Positions 1 to 8,698 are shown, counted from the first letter of the stretch. The stretch: 64,000 bases of DNA from an uncultured Oscillospiraceae bacterium (GCA_947631395.1 CANRLF010000010.1:1-64000), one strand, 5' to 3'. Translations and numbers: made by a program. Notes: a model not told the origin generated them from the letters alone.

Positions 1-69
<69 letters not shown>

Positions 70-131
70 ATATTCAACTTTCACCGCCAAACACGCCCCC
101 AACCAATGGCCGCATTTCGGTGCCCACTATT

Positions 132-176
132 GGGGCCCCCGCGCAATCGCCAGATTGCGTGGGGAAAGGAGGAGCG
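132..176. repeat. 45-bp hairpin repeat, copy 1
   Basis: A 45-base unit that recurs at 250-294 with one visible difference near its 3' end. Its centre is a perfect small hairpin (GCAATC, loop GCCA, GATTGC) flanked by a C-run and a G-run that can extend the stem. It lies between the His and Arg tRNA genes. No reading frame with a convincing start and ribosome binding site runs through it. Confidence 0.85.
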
Positions 177-249
177 AACCGTGCGACTGAGGGATGAGGC
201 TGACGCCTTTGGCGTCTGCCGAGCCCCGAAGCAGAGTCGGTTCTCAAAC

Positions 250-294
250 GGGGCCCCCGCGCAATCGCCAGATTGCGTGGGGAAAGGACGAGCG
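250..294. repeat. 45-bp hairpin repeat, copy 2
   Basis: Second copy of the unit at 132-176, in the same orientation, with start-to-start distance 118 bases. The spacer between the copies is unrelated to the repeat. Two copies only, so this is not a CRISPR array. Confidence 0.85.
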
Positions 295-354
295 ACGCCC
301 GCGCCTGAGAGCGACTGAAAGGAGCCCGAGGTTAAGCGGCGTCAGCGAGGACGC

Positions 355-431
355 TGGCACGCCAAGAGGGACTCGAACCCCCGGCCTACTGCTTAGAAGG
401 CAGTTGCTCTATCCTGCTGAGCTATTGGCGC
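355..431 (-). tRNA. tRNA-Arg (TCT)
   Basis: A complete cloverleaf on the minus strand. The acceptor stem GCGCCAA pairs with TTGGCGT (one G-T pair), the anticodon loop sits in CTGCC/AAGCAG-type arms with anticodon TCT, the T arm contains GGTTCGAGTCC, and the 3' CCA is encoded (355-357). It reads AGA codons. The neighbouring tRNA-Gly gene is 18 bases upstream, so the two may be co-transcribed. Confidence 0.95.
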
Positions 432-449
432 GTGTATCTTCCGCTCAGC

Positions 450-524
450 TGGAGCGGGTGATGGGAATCGAACCCACGTCCCCAGCTTGGAAGGCTGGTG
501 CACTAGCCGTTGTGCTACACCCGC
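450..524 (-). tRNA. tRNA-Gly (TCC)
   Basis: A complete minus-strand tRNA. The acceptor stem GCGGGTG pairs perfectly with CACCCGC, the discriminator is T, CCA is encoded at 450-452, and the anticodon is TCC between CAGCC and GGCTG-type stem arms. It reads GGA (and GGG by wobble). Confidence 0.95.
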
Positions 525-598
525 GTCTCCAACCTCAACACGGCTTATAGATAGTATCACATCCGCCCGTGATTGTCAAATGTTTTTTTAAGAAAACG

Positions 599-628
599 GC
601 GCTCCACACCGGATCCGGCGTGGAGCGC
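599..628 (-). terminator. Terminator hairpin of the zinc-ribbon/BIG2 gene
   Basis: A long GC-rich stem (GCGCTCCAC...GTGGAGCGC extended by CCGG/CCGG) lies 25 bases after the stop of the minus-strand gene that ends at 653. On the minus strand it is followed by a T-rich stretch. One internal A/C mismatch on the plus strand becomes a U-G pair in minus-strand RNA, which supports transcription in that direction. Confidence 0.7.
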
Positions 629-652
629 GTCAAATCATCGATCTTTCCGCTA

Positions 653-1555
653 TCAGGACTTGCCGCTGCAGCGGACTGTAAAGGTAAACTCCACCGAGTC
701 CACTGACACCGTGATGGTCACCGAGCCCTGGCTCACGCCGGTGCACCTGGCCTTCATGCCCGTCTCGTCCGTGGGCGTCACGGCGACTATACTCTCGTCG
801 GAGCTGGACCACGTGGGCACTGAGGTCACGTTGCTGGGCGTCACTATGGCCGTGATTTCCTGGGTCTCGGCTAACTTCAATGTGAACTCGTTGTTCTTTC
901 CGGTGAGCTCATGGTATCTGCTCTTCGCCTTTATGTCCGAGGCCACCACTGTCTGCGGTACGTCTGAGGACCCGTTCTCCGCGCAGGTGACGTTCACCTC
1001 ATATTTCGCGTCGCCCGCTGTCACCGTTACGACAGCCGTACCGGCCGCCACGCCGCTCACGGACGCCTTCAGGCCCGTGGCGTCGGCAGTTACCGTCACC
1101 ACCGCCTCGTTACTGCTTGTCCAAACGGGGATGATCGTGTTGGTTTCCCCATCTTCGGATGTCACGGCCGCCGTGAACTCGGTGGTGCCGCCCACCGTCA
1201 TCGTCACATTGTCAGCAATGTTTCCGTCCGAGGTGGACACGCTTATCTTTGTTTTCGGCTCCTGATCTCCCCCCGGCGTCTGCTCCGGCCCGTCGCCGTT
1301 GTTGCTGGGAGGCACCTTTTCGTTATTGTCATCCACGTCGCTGTCCCCTGACCCGGTCACCAGTATCACGATGACCGCGGCGATGAGCACAACGATCAGC
1401 AGTATCCCGATTATCAGCTTCCATGTGGCGTTGTCGCTGTCGGTAACTCTCTTGCCCTTTTTATGGCGGTGCGCCCCGCAATAAGGGCAGCGACTGCGAA
1501 GCCCGGAATAGCTCCTGTCGCATCTACCGCACTTGACCTGAGGTATAAGTCCCAC
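653..1555 (-). CDS. Membrane-anchored zinc-ribbon protein with two BIG2-type Ig-like domains
   Basis: A 300-residue protein of unknown function. It starts with a cytoplasmic zinc-ribbon-like segment (CGRC at 9-12, CPYC at 23-26), then one transmembrane helix at about 47-67, then a Pro/Gly/Asp-rich linker. Two tandem bacterial Ig-like (BIG2-type) repeats at about 105-190 and 215-298 share VWTSSNEAVVTVT-like and AGTAVVTVT-like strands. The start is a GTG with GGAGGG just upstream. The topology places the Ig domains outside the cell, possibly binding glycans or peptides, while the ribbon could bind metal or an intracellular partner. It is transcribed alone and ends in a hairpin terminator. The domain order is clear; the role is not. 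Confidence 0.85.
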   Translation of the reverse strand: MGLIPQVKCGRCDRSYSGLRSRCPYCGAHRHKKGKRVTDSDNATWKLIIGILLIVVLIAAVIVILVTGSGDSDVDDNNEKVPPSNNGDGPEQTPGGDQEPKTKISVSTSDGNIADNVTMTVGGTTEFTAAVTSEDGETNTIIPVWTSSNEAVVTVTADATGLKASVSGVAAGTAVVTVTAGDAKYEVNVTCAENGSSDVPQTVVASDIKAKSRYHELTGKNNEFTLKLAETQEITAIVTPSNVTSVPTWSSSDESIVAVTPTDETGMKARCTGVSQGSVTITVSVDSVEFTFTVRCSGKS

Positions 1556-1655
1556 GTCTATCCCTCCGTATAAAGCACATTAAATCAGGATTTACCCAAT
1601 TTACATAATATTTTACATCATTATCTCTAATTCGTCAACTACTAATTTATTAATT

Positions 1656-2588
1656 TTATGGGCAGACGCTCTCCAAAAACCCGCTTATCTCCCTTTTGCA
1701 TCTCTCCGTCTCCACCAGATAGCTTATCCCGTGGGTGGCGCCCGGGACGGTCACCAGCTTCTTCGGCCCCGCCCAGGCCTCAAAATTCGCCCTGCCCATG
1801 TCGCATGGCACAAAATCGTCCGCCTCCCCGTGGATAAACAGCGCCGGCAGTCTCGCTCTCCCCGCCGCCTCTCTGGCGGAGCACTCCTCGATGTCAAAGC
1901 CCCTGTACATCCTCCCCGCCAGCCTCACCAGCGGATAGAAAAACCCCACCGGCAGGTGGAAAGTGTCCCTTATTACGTGGTAGATTATCTCCCCGGGCGA
2001 TGTGTATCCGCAGTCGGCCATCACCCCAACCACGCTGTCCGGCAGCTTCTCTCCCGCGGCCATTATCACCGTGGACGCCCCCATGGACAGCCCCTCCAGG
2101 ACTATCTTCTCTCCGGGGAACCGTGAGGCCATATATCCTGCCCACTCTATCACGTCCCAGCGTTCCCGGACGCCGAAGGTTATGACCGTCCCGCCGCTTT
2201 TCCCGTGGGCCCGCTGGTCTATGAGCAGCATGGCGTAGCCTAAATTATGTATGTACTCCGATGAGCACGAGAAGTCGTTCTCCGCGAGCGACCTGTATCC
2301 GTGGCACATGATGACTATGCCCCGCCTGTTCTCCGCGTCATAGAACCTCCCGGACAGCCTCACCCCGTCCCTGGCCCTTATGGTCACGCGCTGGCTGGGC
2401 GTCTCGTTGCAGTACCGCGCGCCCCTGAGTATCTCCTCCCCGTATTTCCTCAGCTCCGGCTTCATCTTGAAGTCCTTCTTCGTGAAGTCCGCCGCCGTCT
2501 TGCCCTGAAACGCCGCCAGATACAGCGCGAACTCAAAAAGCAGGAACAGCCCCGCAAGCCCTAATATTATGTAAACCACTATCATCAT
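1656..2588 (-). CDS. Alpha/beta hydrolase, membrane-anchored
   Basis: A 310-residue protein of the alpha/beta hydrolase fold (serine aminopeptidase S33/BAAT-like group; substrate unknown). An N-terminal hydrophobic helix at about 3-25 probably anchors it. The oxyanion strand IVIMCHGYRS is at about 91-100, the nucleophile elbow GLSMGAS has Ser168, an acid candidate lies in GEADDFVP (about 253-260) and the catalytic His in GATHGIS (about 287). The start has AGGAGG six bases upstream. The YitT gene ends 56 bases upstream behind a terminator, so this is probably a separate transcript. It could be an esterase, a lipase or a peptidase; the sequence does not decide. Confidence 0.88.
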   Translation of the reverse strand: MMIVVYIILGLAGLFLLFEFALYLAAFQGKTAADFTKKDFKMKPELRKYGEEILRGARYCNETPSQRVTIRARDGVRLSGRFYDAENRRGIVIMCHGYRSLAENDFSCSSEYIHNLGYAMLLIDQRAHGKSGGTVITFGVRERWDVIEWAGYMASRFPGEKIVLEGLSMGASTVIMAAGEKLPDSVVGVMADCGYTSPGEIIYHVIRDTFHLPVGFFYPLVRLAGRMYRGFDIEECSAREAAGRARLPALFIHGEADDFVPCDMGRANFEAWAGPKKLVTVPGATHGISYLVETERCKREISGFLESVCP

Positions 2589-2605
2589 ATCGCGCCTCCT
2601 GTCTC

Positions 2606-2633
2606 AAAAAAGGGGCAAGGTATCCCTCGCCCC
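2606..2633 (-). terminator. Rho-independent terminator after the YitT gene
   Basis: On the minus strand a GGGGCGAGG/CCTTGCCCC stem with a short loop is followed at once by TTTTTT. It lies just after the stop at 2645 and before the hydrolase start at 2588. Confidence 0.85.
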
Positions 2634-2644
2634 CCAAAAACCGT

Positions 2645-3547
2645 TCACATCTTGTCTCTGTCGCTTATATCCTTCACCGGCACCGTCACGTCCAGCCCCT
2701 TGAAGCCCTCTCCCATGACCTCGTTGGCGTGGAGCATCACCACAAAGGACCCCGGCGCGTGCTCGTGGATAAGGTCCTTGACCTCGTATATCTGCTTTGG
2801 CGACACCGCCACCATCAACATGCTCCTGTCGGATCGCTGGTACATGCCCACCGCCGGTATCATGGTCACGCCCCTGTCCAACTTCTCCATTATCACCCGG
2901 GACAGCCTTTCGCTCGTCTCGTCGTCCGGTGTGATTATCTGGAACACCACCGCCTTATTGAGGCCGTGGATGACCTTATCCATGGTGTATGAGCACACGA
3001 CGATGGCCCCGGCGGCGTATATGCCCGACTCTATATCCCCGAAGGCCACCACCGAGGCCGCAATCACCGCCGCGTCGCAGATGAAAAGCGACGTGCCGAG
3101 GCTCAGGTGCCTGACCTTCGTCACGATGAGCCTCGCCAGAAGGTCCGTGCCGCTCCCCGCCACATATCCTCTCACCAGCGCCGCCCCGGACACCCCGTAC
3201 AGGGCCCCGCCGCATATGGCCGCCAGCATCTTGTTCTGCGTAAGGCACGGCAAAAACGTCAGCGCGTCCGACAGCACCGAGAACGCCGCTGTGCTCAGAA
3301 GCGCCGACAGCGTATAGCTCAGCCCCTGGACGAAATACGACCACAGGAACACCGGTATGGATATTACGAATATCACCGTACCGACGCTTATTTGCGGGAG
3401 CAGCGAGTTCACGATTATGCCCACGCCCCCGAAGCCCCCCGCGGCTATCTCATTCGGCGTGAAAAAGCAGTCCATCGCCAGCGCCAGCCCCAGGTTCCCC
3501 ACCAGGATATACGCCAGCGACTTCCATGTAACGCCTATCCTCTTCAT
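2645..3547 (-). CDS. YitT family membrane protein (DUF161/DUF2179)
   Basis: A 300-residue integral membrane protein. It opens with a short cytoplasmic stretch and the family motif region NLGLALAMDCFFTPNEIAAGGFGGVG (about residues 19-45), has five or six hydrophobic helices to about residue 185, and ends in a soluble DUF2179 domain (about 200-285, with RGVTMIPAVGMYQ-like and MLMVAVSPKQ strands). Family members are widespread in Firmicutes and their function is unsettled. The ATG at 3547 overlaps the TGA of the upstream gene by one base (TGATG) and has AGGAGC before it, so the two are translationally coupled. A T-rich terminator follows. Confidence 0.92.
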   Translation of the reverse strand: MKRIGVTWKSLAYILVGNLGLALAMDCFFTPNEIAAGGFGGVGIIVNSLLPQISVGTVIFVISIPVFLWSYFVQGLSYTLSALLSTAAFSVLSDALTFLPCLTQNKMLAAICGGALYGVSGAALVRGYVAGSGTDLLARLIVTKVRHLSLGTSLFICDAAVIAASVVAFGDIESGIYAAGAIVVCSYTMDKVIHGLNKAVVFQIITPDDETSERLSRVIMEKLDRGVTMIPAVGMYQRSDRSMLMVAVSPKQIYEVKDLIHEHAPGSFVVMLHANEVMGEGFKGLDVTVPVKDISDRDKM

Positions 3548-4200
3548 CAAAAGCTCCTGAATATCCAGCTCACCCCGTACAGCACGAGGCCCAGCACCAC
3601 ATAAAATCCGAAAGCCATCAGTATGTTCCTCGTCCAGACCTTTATGCCGAACTCGTCAAGGTCCATAAAGGTATAGGGGTACCTGTACACGCCGCTTTTG
3701 GGGTTCGGCCCAAGTATCCACGCCCTTATCATGGCGAAGGCCAGATAGCAGAGGGGTATAACGAGCCACGCCAGCGTCGCCCACCATGGCACCGCCTTGT
3801 CCGCGCACACCAGCCACTGCAAAAGCGCCAGCAGCGGCACAGCGTAGTGTACGTCAAGGTTCTCAAACTGCCTCCACTCCCTGGCGAAGTCCGGTCCCTT
3901 GCGCTTTTTGAAGTCCGGCACCAGCAGGAAGTGATACACAAGGTGCGTGACCCATATCATCAGCGTCAGCGAAAACCTCAGCGCCGCCCCGGTCACGCCC
4001 TCGTAAAAGCCGCCCCCTACAAATCCCCCCACGAATATGAGCGCCTGGTACACCATCGTGAAGAGATTTGACAGGTTCGTGTAATACGAGAACGTCCCGA
4101 GATAATATTTCCCCTTGTGGAACCCGGCCTGCATGAAAAGCCCCACGAAGGCCAGTACCGCGATGACTATCGAAGAGACTCTCTCAATAGTGAAGATCAT
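3547..4200 (-). CDS. Pr6Pr family membrane protein
   Basis: A 217-residue polytopic membrane protein with about six hydrophobic helices. It resembles the Pr6Pr/FAR-17a-AIG1-like group: TYYTNLSN-type motif near residue 35 (FSYYTNLSNLF), an H-L-V-Y-H motif near 90, and YPYTFMDLDEFG near the C-terminus. The open frame continues upstream to 4776, but the ATG at 4200 has a GGGGGG ribosome binding site and the family N-terminus, and the upstream extension has no family sequence. It forms a coupled pair with the YitT gene. Function is unknown; a membrane hydrolase of lipid-like substrates is possible by analogy with AIG1. Confidence 0.85.
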   Translation of the reverse strand: MIFTIERVSSIVIAVLAFVGLFMQAGFHKGKYYLGTFSYYTNLSNLFTMVYQALIFVGGFVGGGFYEGVTGAALRFSLTLMIWVTHLVYHFLLVPDFKKRKGPDFAREWRQFENLDVHYAVPLLALLQWLVCADKAVPWWATLAWLVIPLCYLAFAMIRAWILGPNPKSGVYRYPYTFMDLDEFGIKVWTRNILMAFGFYVVLGLVLYGVSWIFRSF

Positions 4201-4279
4201 TGTCTTACCCCCCAATATTATTTCTGTAATTAGAATATCCCCATCAGCCAACTTTTGCAAGTTATTTTTTAACCGTTTA

Positions 4280-4310
4280 TTAACACCAACTGAAAAATAT
4301 ATGCTATAAT
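4280..4310 (+). promoter_or_regulatory. Candidate promoter of the ABC exporter operon
   Basis: An extended -10 (TGCTATAAT, 4302-4310) is preceded by TTAACA at 4280-4285 with a long 19-base spacer. The leader contains an 11-base direct repeat (4320-4330 and 4333-4343, 13-base period) and a GCGGGC/GCCCGC pairing just before the GGGAGGAG ribosome binding site. These may be regulatory, but no factor can be assigned. Confidence 0.6.
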
Positions 4311-4386
4311 GCCTTATATAGTGTTTATTTACAGTGTTTATTTTCGCGCGGGCGTCAGTATCTCGGCCCGCCCGGGAGGAGATATT

Positions 4387-5088
4387 ATGGCCTTCATCCA
4401 GTTTGAGAACGTAAAAAAGATATACCGCTCCGGCGAAGTCAGCGTCGAGGCCCTCCGTGACGTGAGCTTCCAGGTGGAGCGGGGGGAGATCTGCGTCATC
4501 GTCGGCCCCTCCGGTGCCGGCAAGACCACCCTGCTCAACATCCTCGGCGGCATGGACACCCTTACCGAGGGCCGCATCCGCCTTGACGGCGAGGACATCT
4601 CCGCCTACTCCAAAAAGCGCCTTATAACCTACCGCCGCCGGGACGTGGGTTTCGTATTCCAGTTTTATAACCTCATCGAGAACCTGACCGTCCTTGAGAA
4701 CGTGGAGCTCGCCGCCCAGATCTGCCCAGATCCCCTGGACGCCGCCGACACCCTCCGCGCCGTGGGACTTGGCCACCGGCTCGATAACTTCCCCTCCCAG
4801 CTCTCCGGCGGTGAGCAGCAGCGCGTCGCCATCGCCCGGGCCCTGGCCAAGAACCCCAAGCTCCTCCTGTGTGACGAGCCCACCGGAGCTCTTGACTACA
4901 ACACCGGCAAGCAGATCTTAAAGCTCCTTGAGGACACCAGCCGCGGCTCCGGCATGACCGTTCTCATCATTACCCACAACTCCGCCCTCACCGCCATGGC
5001 CGACCGCGTCATAACCGTGAACTCCGGCTCGGTCCGCTCCGTGAGCCTCAACCCCGATCCCACTCCGATCTCTCAGATCGAGTGGTGA
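4387..5088 (+). CDS. ABC transporter ATP-binding protein (LolD/MacB-type)
   Basis: A 233-residue ATPase that powers the permease encoded next to it. Walker A GPSGAGKT is at 40-47, the Q-loop lies in VFQFYNL, the signature is LSGGEQQR, Walker B is [12 protein letters not shown], and the H-loop is IITHN. The frame is open from 4309, but the ATG at 4387 has GGGAGGAG just upstream and the usual family N-terminus. The permease gene starts 23 bases after its stop. ATPases of this subgroup pair with FtsX/MacB-type permeases that move substrates at or out of the membrane (lipoproteins, peptides, antibiotics) rather than import nutrients. Confidence 0.95.
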   Translation: MAFIQFENVKKIYRSGEVSVEALRDVSFQVERGEICVIVGPSGAGKTTLLNILGGMDTLTEGRIRLDGEDISAYSKKRLITYRRRDVGFVFQFYNLIENLTVLENVELAAQICPDPLDAADTLRAVGLGHRLDNFPSQLSGGEQQRVAIARALAKNPKLLLCDEPTGALDYNTGKQILKLLEDTSRGSGMTVLIITHNSALTAMADRVITVNSGSVRSVSLNPDPTPISQIEW

Positions 5089-5111
5089 CATACATGTGAC
5101 CTGGAGGCGCC

Positions 5112-8100
5112 ATGACCCCACTTTTCAAAAATACATACAGGGAGATATTGCGTTCGCCCGGTCGATTTTTGGCTATTCTCGCCATAATCGTCCTGGGGAG
5201 CGGTTTTTTCGTGGGTCTCAGGGTCTCTGAGAAGGCCATGACCGCCACCGCCGCCGACTATTACTCCGACGCCGCCTTTTACGATTTCTCCCTCGCCAAC
5301 ACCCTTGGCTTCACCGATGAAAACGTGGCCGCCATCGCCGCCGACCCCAACGTCATGGCGGCCGAGGGCGCCTTTGAGACCGACGCCCTTGTCACCGTTG
5401 GCGGCGGCGTGGACCTGGTCTACAAGTTCCACTCCATGCCCTCCGCCGTCAACACCCCGGTCCTGGTGTCCGGCCGTATGCCCCAGTCCCCCGGCGAGTG
5501 CCTTGCCGACAGCTGGTCCGGCATAAAGGTCGGCGACACCGTGACCCTCAGCCCGGCCAACAGCGACGACACCCTCGAGCTCTTCCGCACTCGCTCCTTC
5601 ACCGTCACCGGCGTTGCCACCTCCCCCCTCTACCTCAATTTCGAGCGGGGCAGTACAGACTTGGGTTCCGGCTCCGTGTCCGCTTTTTGCTACATACCGC
5701 CGGAGGCCCTCGACGCCGACTACTACACCGCCGTTTACGTGCGCTGTCACGATATGCCCCGGGCCTACTCCGCCGCCTATGACGACCGCGCCGACCTTCT
5801 TGAGCCCGACATGACCGCTCTTTCCGAGGCCGTAGCCCGGTCCCGCTATGACTCCGTCATCTCCGACGCCCAGTCTGAGATCGACGACGCCGAGCGCGAG
5901 TACTCCGACGCCCTTCAGGACTACCTCACTCAGCGTGAGGACGCCGAGCGTGAGCTTGACGAGGCCAAAGCGGAGCTCGATGACGCCAAAGCTGAGCTGG
6001 ACGACGCCAAGCGCCAGATCGACGACGGCTGGCTTGAGTATAACGACTCCGTGGACGAATTTAACTCCGGCAGGCTCCGGGGCCAGGAGGAGCTCGACAG
6101 CGCCCGCCGTGAGCTGGAGGCCGCCAAAGCCGCCCTGGACGCCGCCGCGAATGAGTACGACTCCGGTATGGCCCAATATGAGGAGGGCGAGCGCCAATAT
6201 AGCGAAGGCGCGGCCCAGCTTGAGCAGCTGAGAGCTGCTTACGAGCTTGCGAAGGCCGACCCCTCCACGCCCCCCACCGTTCTCTCCGGCCTTGAGGCCC
6301 AGCTTGACAGCGCCTCCGCCACCCTCGCCGCCTCCCGGCAGGAGCTTGACAGCGCAAAAGCCGGCCTCGACGCCGCCAAGGCCACTATTGACTCAGGCCG
6401 CCTGGAGTACGAGGAAAACCTCGAAAAATATAACGCCGCCGTAGACGAGTATAACGCCTCCATGGCCGACGCCCAGGCACAGCTCGACGACGCCTACGCC
6501 GACCTTCTGGACGCCGAGGCCGACTACGCCGACGGCCTTCGTGAATACGAGGACGGCCTTCAGGAGTATCAGGACTCCCGCGCCCAGGCCGACAGTGAGT
6601 TTGCCGAGGCCGAGGAGGAGCTGGAGGACGCGCGGCGTAAGATCGACGACGCGAAGCTTAAGCTCGAGGACATAGAGGAGCCCGACTCCTTCGCCCTCGG
6701 CCGCTGGAGCAACCTGGGCTACTCCTGCTTTGAAAGCGACACCTCCATCGTAAAGGCCATCTCCGCCGTGTTCCCCGTGTTCTTCTTCCTGGTGGCGGCG
6801 CTCATCTGCCTCACCACCGTTTCCCGGATGGTGGAGGAACAGCGTTCACAGCTGGGCGTCCTTCTGGCCCTGGGCTACTCCCGCCCCGCCGTGATGGGCA
6901 AGTTCCTCGTCTACTCCGGTACCGCCACCGTCCTTGGCGCCGCCTCCGGCATCCTTCTTGGCTCCAAGCTCATCCCCATGGTCGTCTGGAAGGCCTACAA
7001 CATAATGTACGTATTCTCCGACAGCATAAAGTTCGTGTTCGACCTTCCCCTGTCGGCCATAACCTTCTCCCTCTATGTGATCTCCATGCTCGCCGTCACC
7101 CTCATCACCTGCGGCCGTGAGCTCCGTGACGTGCCCGCCAACCTCATACGGCCCAAGCCCCCCAGGTCCGGCAAGCGCGTTCTCCTTGAGCGCGTCCGGT
7201 TCGTCTGGGACCACCTGAGCTTCCTGTGGAAGGTCACCGTCCGTAACATATTCCGCTATAAATCCCGTGTCCTTATGATGATCCTCGGCATCGCCGGGTG
7301 CACCGCCCTTATGATGACCGGCATGGGCATCAACGACTCCATCCGCAACGTGGTCGACTACCAGTTCACCGAGATAAGCCTCTACGACTACTCCGTCACC
7401 TTCTCCGACGGCCTGAGCCCGGAGGACATGACCGGATTTGTCTCCGCCGTCTCCGAGTACGCCGGCCGCACCGTGTTTTTTAACCAGGAATCCATGACCG
7501 CCTCCGCCGGCCGTGAGGAGAAGGAGGTCCAGCTGAACGTCCTGCCCGAGGAGTCCCTGGCCGCCATCCCCGAATTTGTGGACTTCCACACCGGCAGGGC
7601 CCCCATCCCCCTGCCCTCCGATGGCCAGATCCTCATAAACTCCGGCCTTTCCGAGTCCCTTGACCTGTCCGTCGGCGACAGCCTGACCCTCCGCAACGAC
7701 GACGGCGAGTCCATGGACCTCACCGTCAGCGGTGTCTACGACAACTACATCTACAACAGCGTATACGTGACCGGCGCCACCTATACCTCCGCCCTGGGCC
7801 GCGAGCCCGACATAAACTTCGCCCTGGTGATAAAGGCCCCCCAGGCCGACTCCGGCCAGGGTCTTGCCGCCATACTCTCCCAGCCCAACGTCCTGACCTC
7901 CACCTCCAGCGTGGACCTCCGCGCCAGGATAGGCGGCATGATGGACAGCCTCATCTACATCGTCCTTCTCACCATCGTCTGCGCCGCGGCCCTGGCCTTC
8001 GTCGTGATATATAACCTTACGAACATAAATATCCAGGAGCGCCTCCGGGAGATCGCCACCGTCAAGGTCCTCGGCTTCTACGACCCCGAGACCGCCCTCT

Positions 8101-8351
8101 ATGTCCTCCGCGAGAACATCCTCCTGACCCTCCTCGGCGCGGCGGCCGGCATCCCCCTGGGTCTGGCCCTCAACGCCTACGTTGTGACCCGCATCGAGCT
8201 CGACATGATCCACTTCACCCCCCGGGTCCTCCCCGCCACCTACCTCTGGTCCGTGGCATTGACCATCCTCTTCTCCCTCATCGTCGACCTCCTCATGCTC
8301 CGCCGCCTCTCCCACATCGACCCCGCCTCCGCCCTAAAATCCGCCGAATAA
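5112..8351 (+). CDS. FtsX/MacB-type ABC permease with a long extracellular coiled coil
   Basis: A 1079-residue permease. A first transmembrane helix (about 16-37) is followed by an extracytoplasmic region. This contains about 280 residues of charged heptad-like sequence (about 249-530) rich in Asp, Glu, Ala and Tyr, including repeated ELDDAK units. The first FtsX core follows (helices about 553-690, with LALGYSRPAVM), then a second N-terminal helix (about 715), a second periplasmic-type domain and a second FtsX core (about 950-1076, with TVKVLGFYDPE). This is the usual two-FtsX layout with an unusually large coiled-coil arm that could reach into the cell wall. The start has TGGAGG upstream. 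It is the operon partner of the ATPase. Confidence 0.93.
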   Translation: MTPLFKNTYREILRSPGRFLAILAIIVLGSGFFVGLRVSEKAMTATAADYYSDAAFYDFSLANTLGFTDENVAAIAADPNVMAAEGAFETDALVTVGGGVDLVYKFHSMPSAVNTPVLVSGRMPQSPGECLADSWSGIKVGDTVTLSPANSDDTLELFRTRSFTVTGVATSPLYLNFERGSTDLGSGSVSAFCYIPPEALDADYYTAVYVRCHDMPRAYSAAYDDRADLLEPDMTALSEAVARSRYDSVISDAQSEIDDAEREYSDALQDYLTQREDAERELDEAKAELDDAKAELDDAKRQIDDGWLEYNDSVDEFNSGRLRGQEELDSARRELEAAKAALDAAANEYDSGMAQYEEGERQYSEGAAQLEQLRAAYELAKADPSTPPTVLSGLEAQLDSASATLAASRQELDSAKAGLDAAKATIDSGRLEYEENLEKYNAAVDEYNASMADAQAQLDDAYADLLDAEADYADGLREYEDGLQEYQDSRAQADSEFAEAEEELEDARRKIDDAKLKLEDIEEPDSFALGRWSNLGYSCFESDTSIVKAISAVFPVFFFLVAALICLTTVSRMVEEQRSQLGVLLALGYSRPAVMGKFLVYSGTATVLGAASGILLGSKLIPMVVWKAYNIMYVFSDSIKFVFDLPLSAITFSLYVISMLAVTLITCGRELRDVPANLIRPKPPRSGKRVLLERVRFVWDHLSFLWKVTVRNIFRYKSRVLMMILGIAGCTALMMTGMGINDSIRNVVDYQFTEISLYDYSVTFSDGLSPEDMTGFVSAVSEYAGRTVFFNQESMTASAGREEKEVQLNVLPEESLAAIPEFVDFHTGRAPIPLPSDGQILINSGLSESLDLSVGDSLTLRNDDGESMDLTVSGVYDNYIYNSVYVTGATYTSALGREPDINFALVIKAPQADSGQGLAAILSQPNVLTSTSSVDLRARIGGMMDSLIYIVLLTIVCAAALAFVVIYNLTNINIQERLREIATVKVLGFYDPETALYVLRENILLTLLGAAAGIPLGLALNAYVVTRIELDMIHFTPRVLPATYLWSVALTILFSLIVDLLMLRRLSHIDPASALKSAE

Positions 8352-8368
8352 CCCCCCAAAAAAATGTT

Positions 8369-8386
8369 GCGGCCCTCTCGGGCCGC
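8369..8386 (+). terminator. Hairpin after the ABC permease gene
   Basis: A perfect GCGGCCC/GGGCCGC stem with a TCTC loop begins 18 bases after the permease stop and is followed by TCCTTTTAAA, a weak T tract. It resembles the small GCGCC-type hairpins that precede the intergenic repeats elsewhere in the window (60897, 61236, 37373), so it may be a repeat part as well as a terminator. Confidence 0.55.
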
Positions 8387-8400
8387 TCCTTTTAAATTAA

Positions 8401-8698
8401 GCTCCACGACGTCCGGGGAGCTGTCGAGCGTAGCGAGACTGAGGGGTCGAGGGTATAGCCGTGCGCAACCCCTCCTCCCTCGCCCCACCCCCCGCGTGGC
8501 CGCCTTCCCCGCCCGGGCGGGGAAGGGCAGGGATGAGGTGGGATCCGCGGTGAAGCCGCAACAACATTCCCCCCGTCCCCAAAAAGGCTCCCCTCTCTGA
8601 GGGCCGCGCCCGCAGGCGCGTTTCGGAGGCCAACCGCCGCATTGCGGCGGCTCTTAGGCCGGAGATGAGCTGTCGGCGTAGCCGACTGAGGGGAGTCC
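8401..8698. repeat. Composite intergenic repeat, copy 1 (A'-B unit plus A remnant)
   Basis: This gap between convergent genes holds no credible gene. 8401-8466 matches the A' unit of 15585-15650 and 61053-61119, ending in the shared TATAGCCGTGCGC. 8467 to about 8575 is the B unit, with a CCTTCCCCGCC/GGCGGGGAAGG hairpin followed by GGGATGAGGTGGGATCC and a GCGG...CCGC pairing. 8583-8698 is a degraded A unit whose 3' half (8661-8698) is intact: GAGCTGTCGGCG...CGACTGAGGGGAGTCCG. The copy has mismatches inside its stems, so it looks older than the others. Confidence 0.8.

Noticed and set aside
132-294. CRISPR array
   Set aside because: Only two copies with a non-standard spacer and no cas genes.
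3547-4776. 409-codon form of the Pr6Pr protein
   Set aside because: The N-terminal 190 codons lie antisense to the ABC ATPase gene; the ATG at 4200 has a ribosome binding site and the family start.
5073-6197. Long open frame of 374 codons on the minus strand opposite the ABC permease
   Set aside because: It lies antisense to a clear permease gene, has Gly/Val-rich low-complexity translation typical of the complement of GC-rich codons, and no ribosome binding site.
6846-8315. Open frame of 489 codons on the minus strand opposite the permease C-terminus
   Set aside because: Antisense shadow caused by high GC at third positions; the translation resembles no family.
8401-8698. Several short open frames in the intergenic repeats (also at 15.5-15.8 and 60.9-61.4 kb)
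   Set aside because: They run through structured repeats, differ between copies and have no ribosome binding sites.
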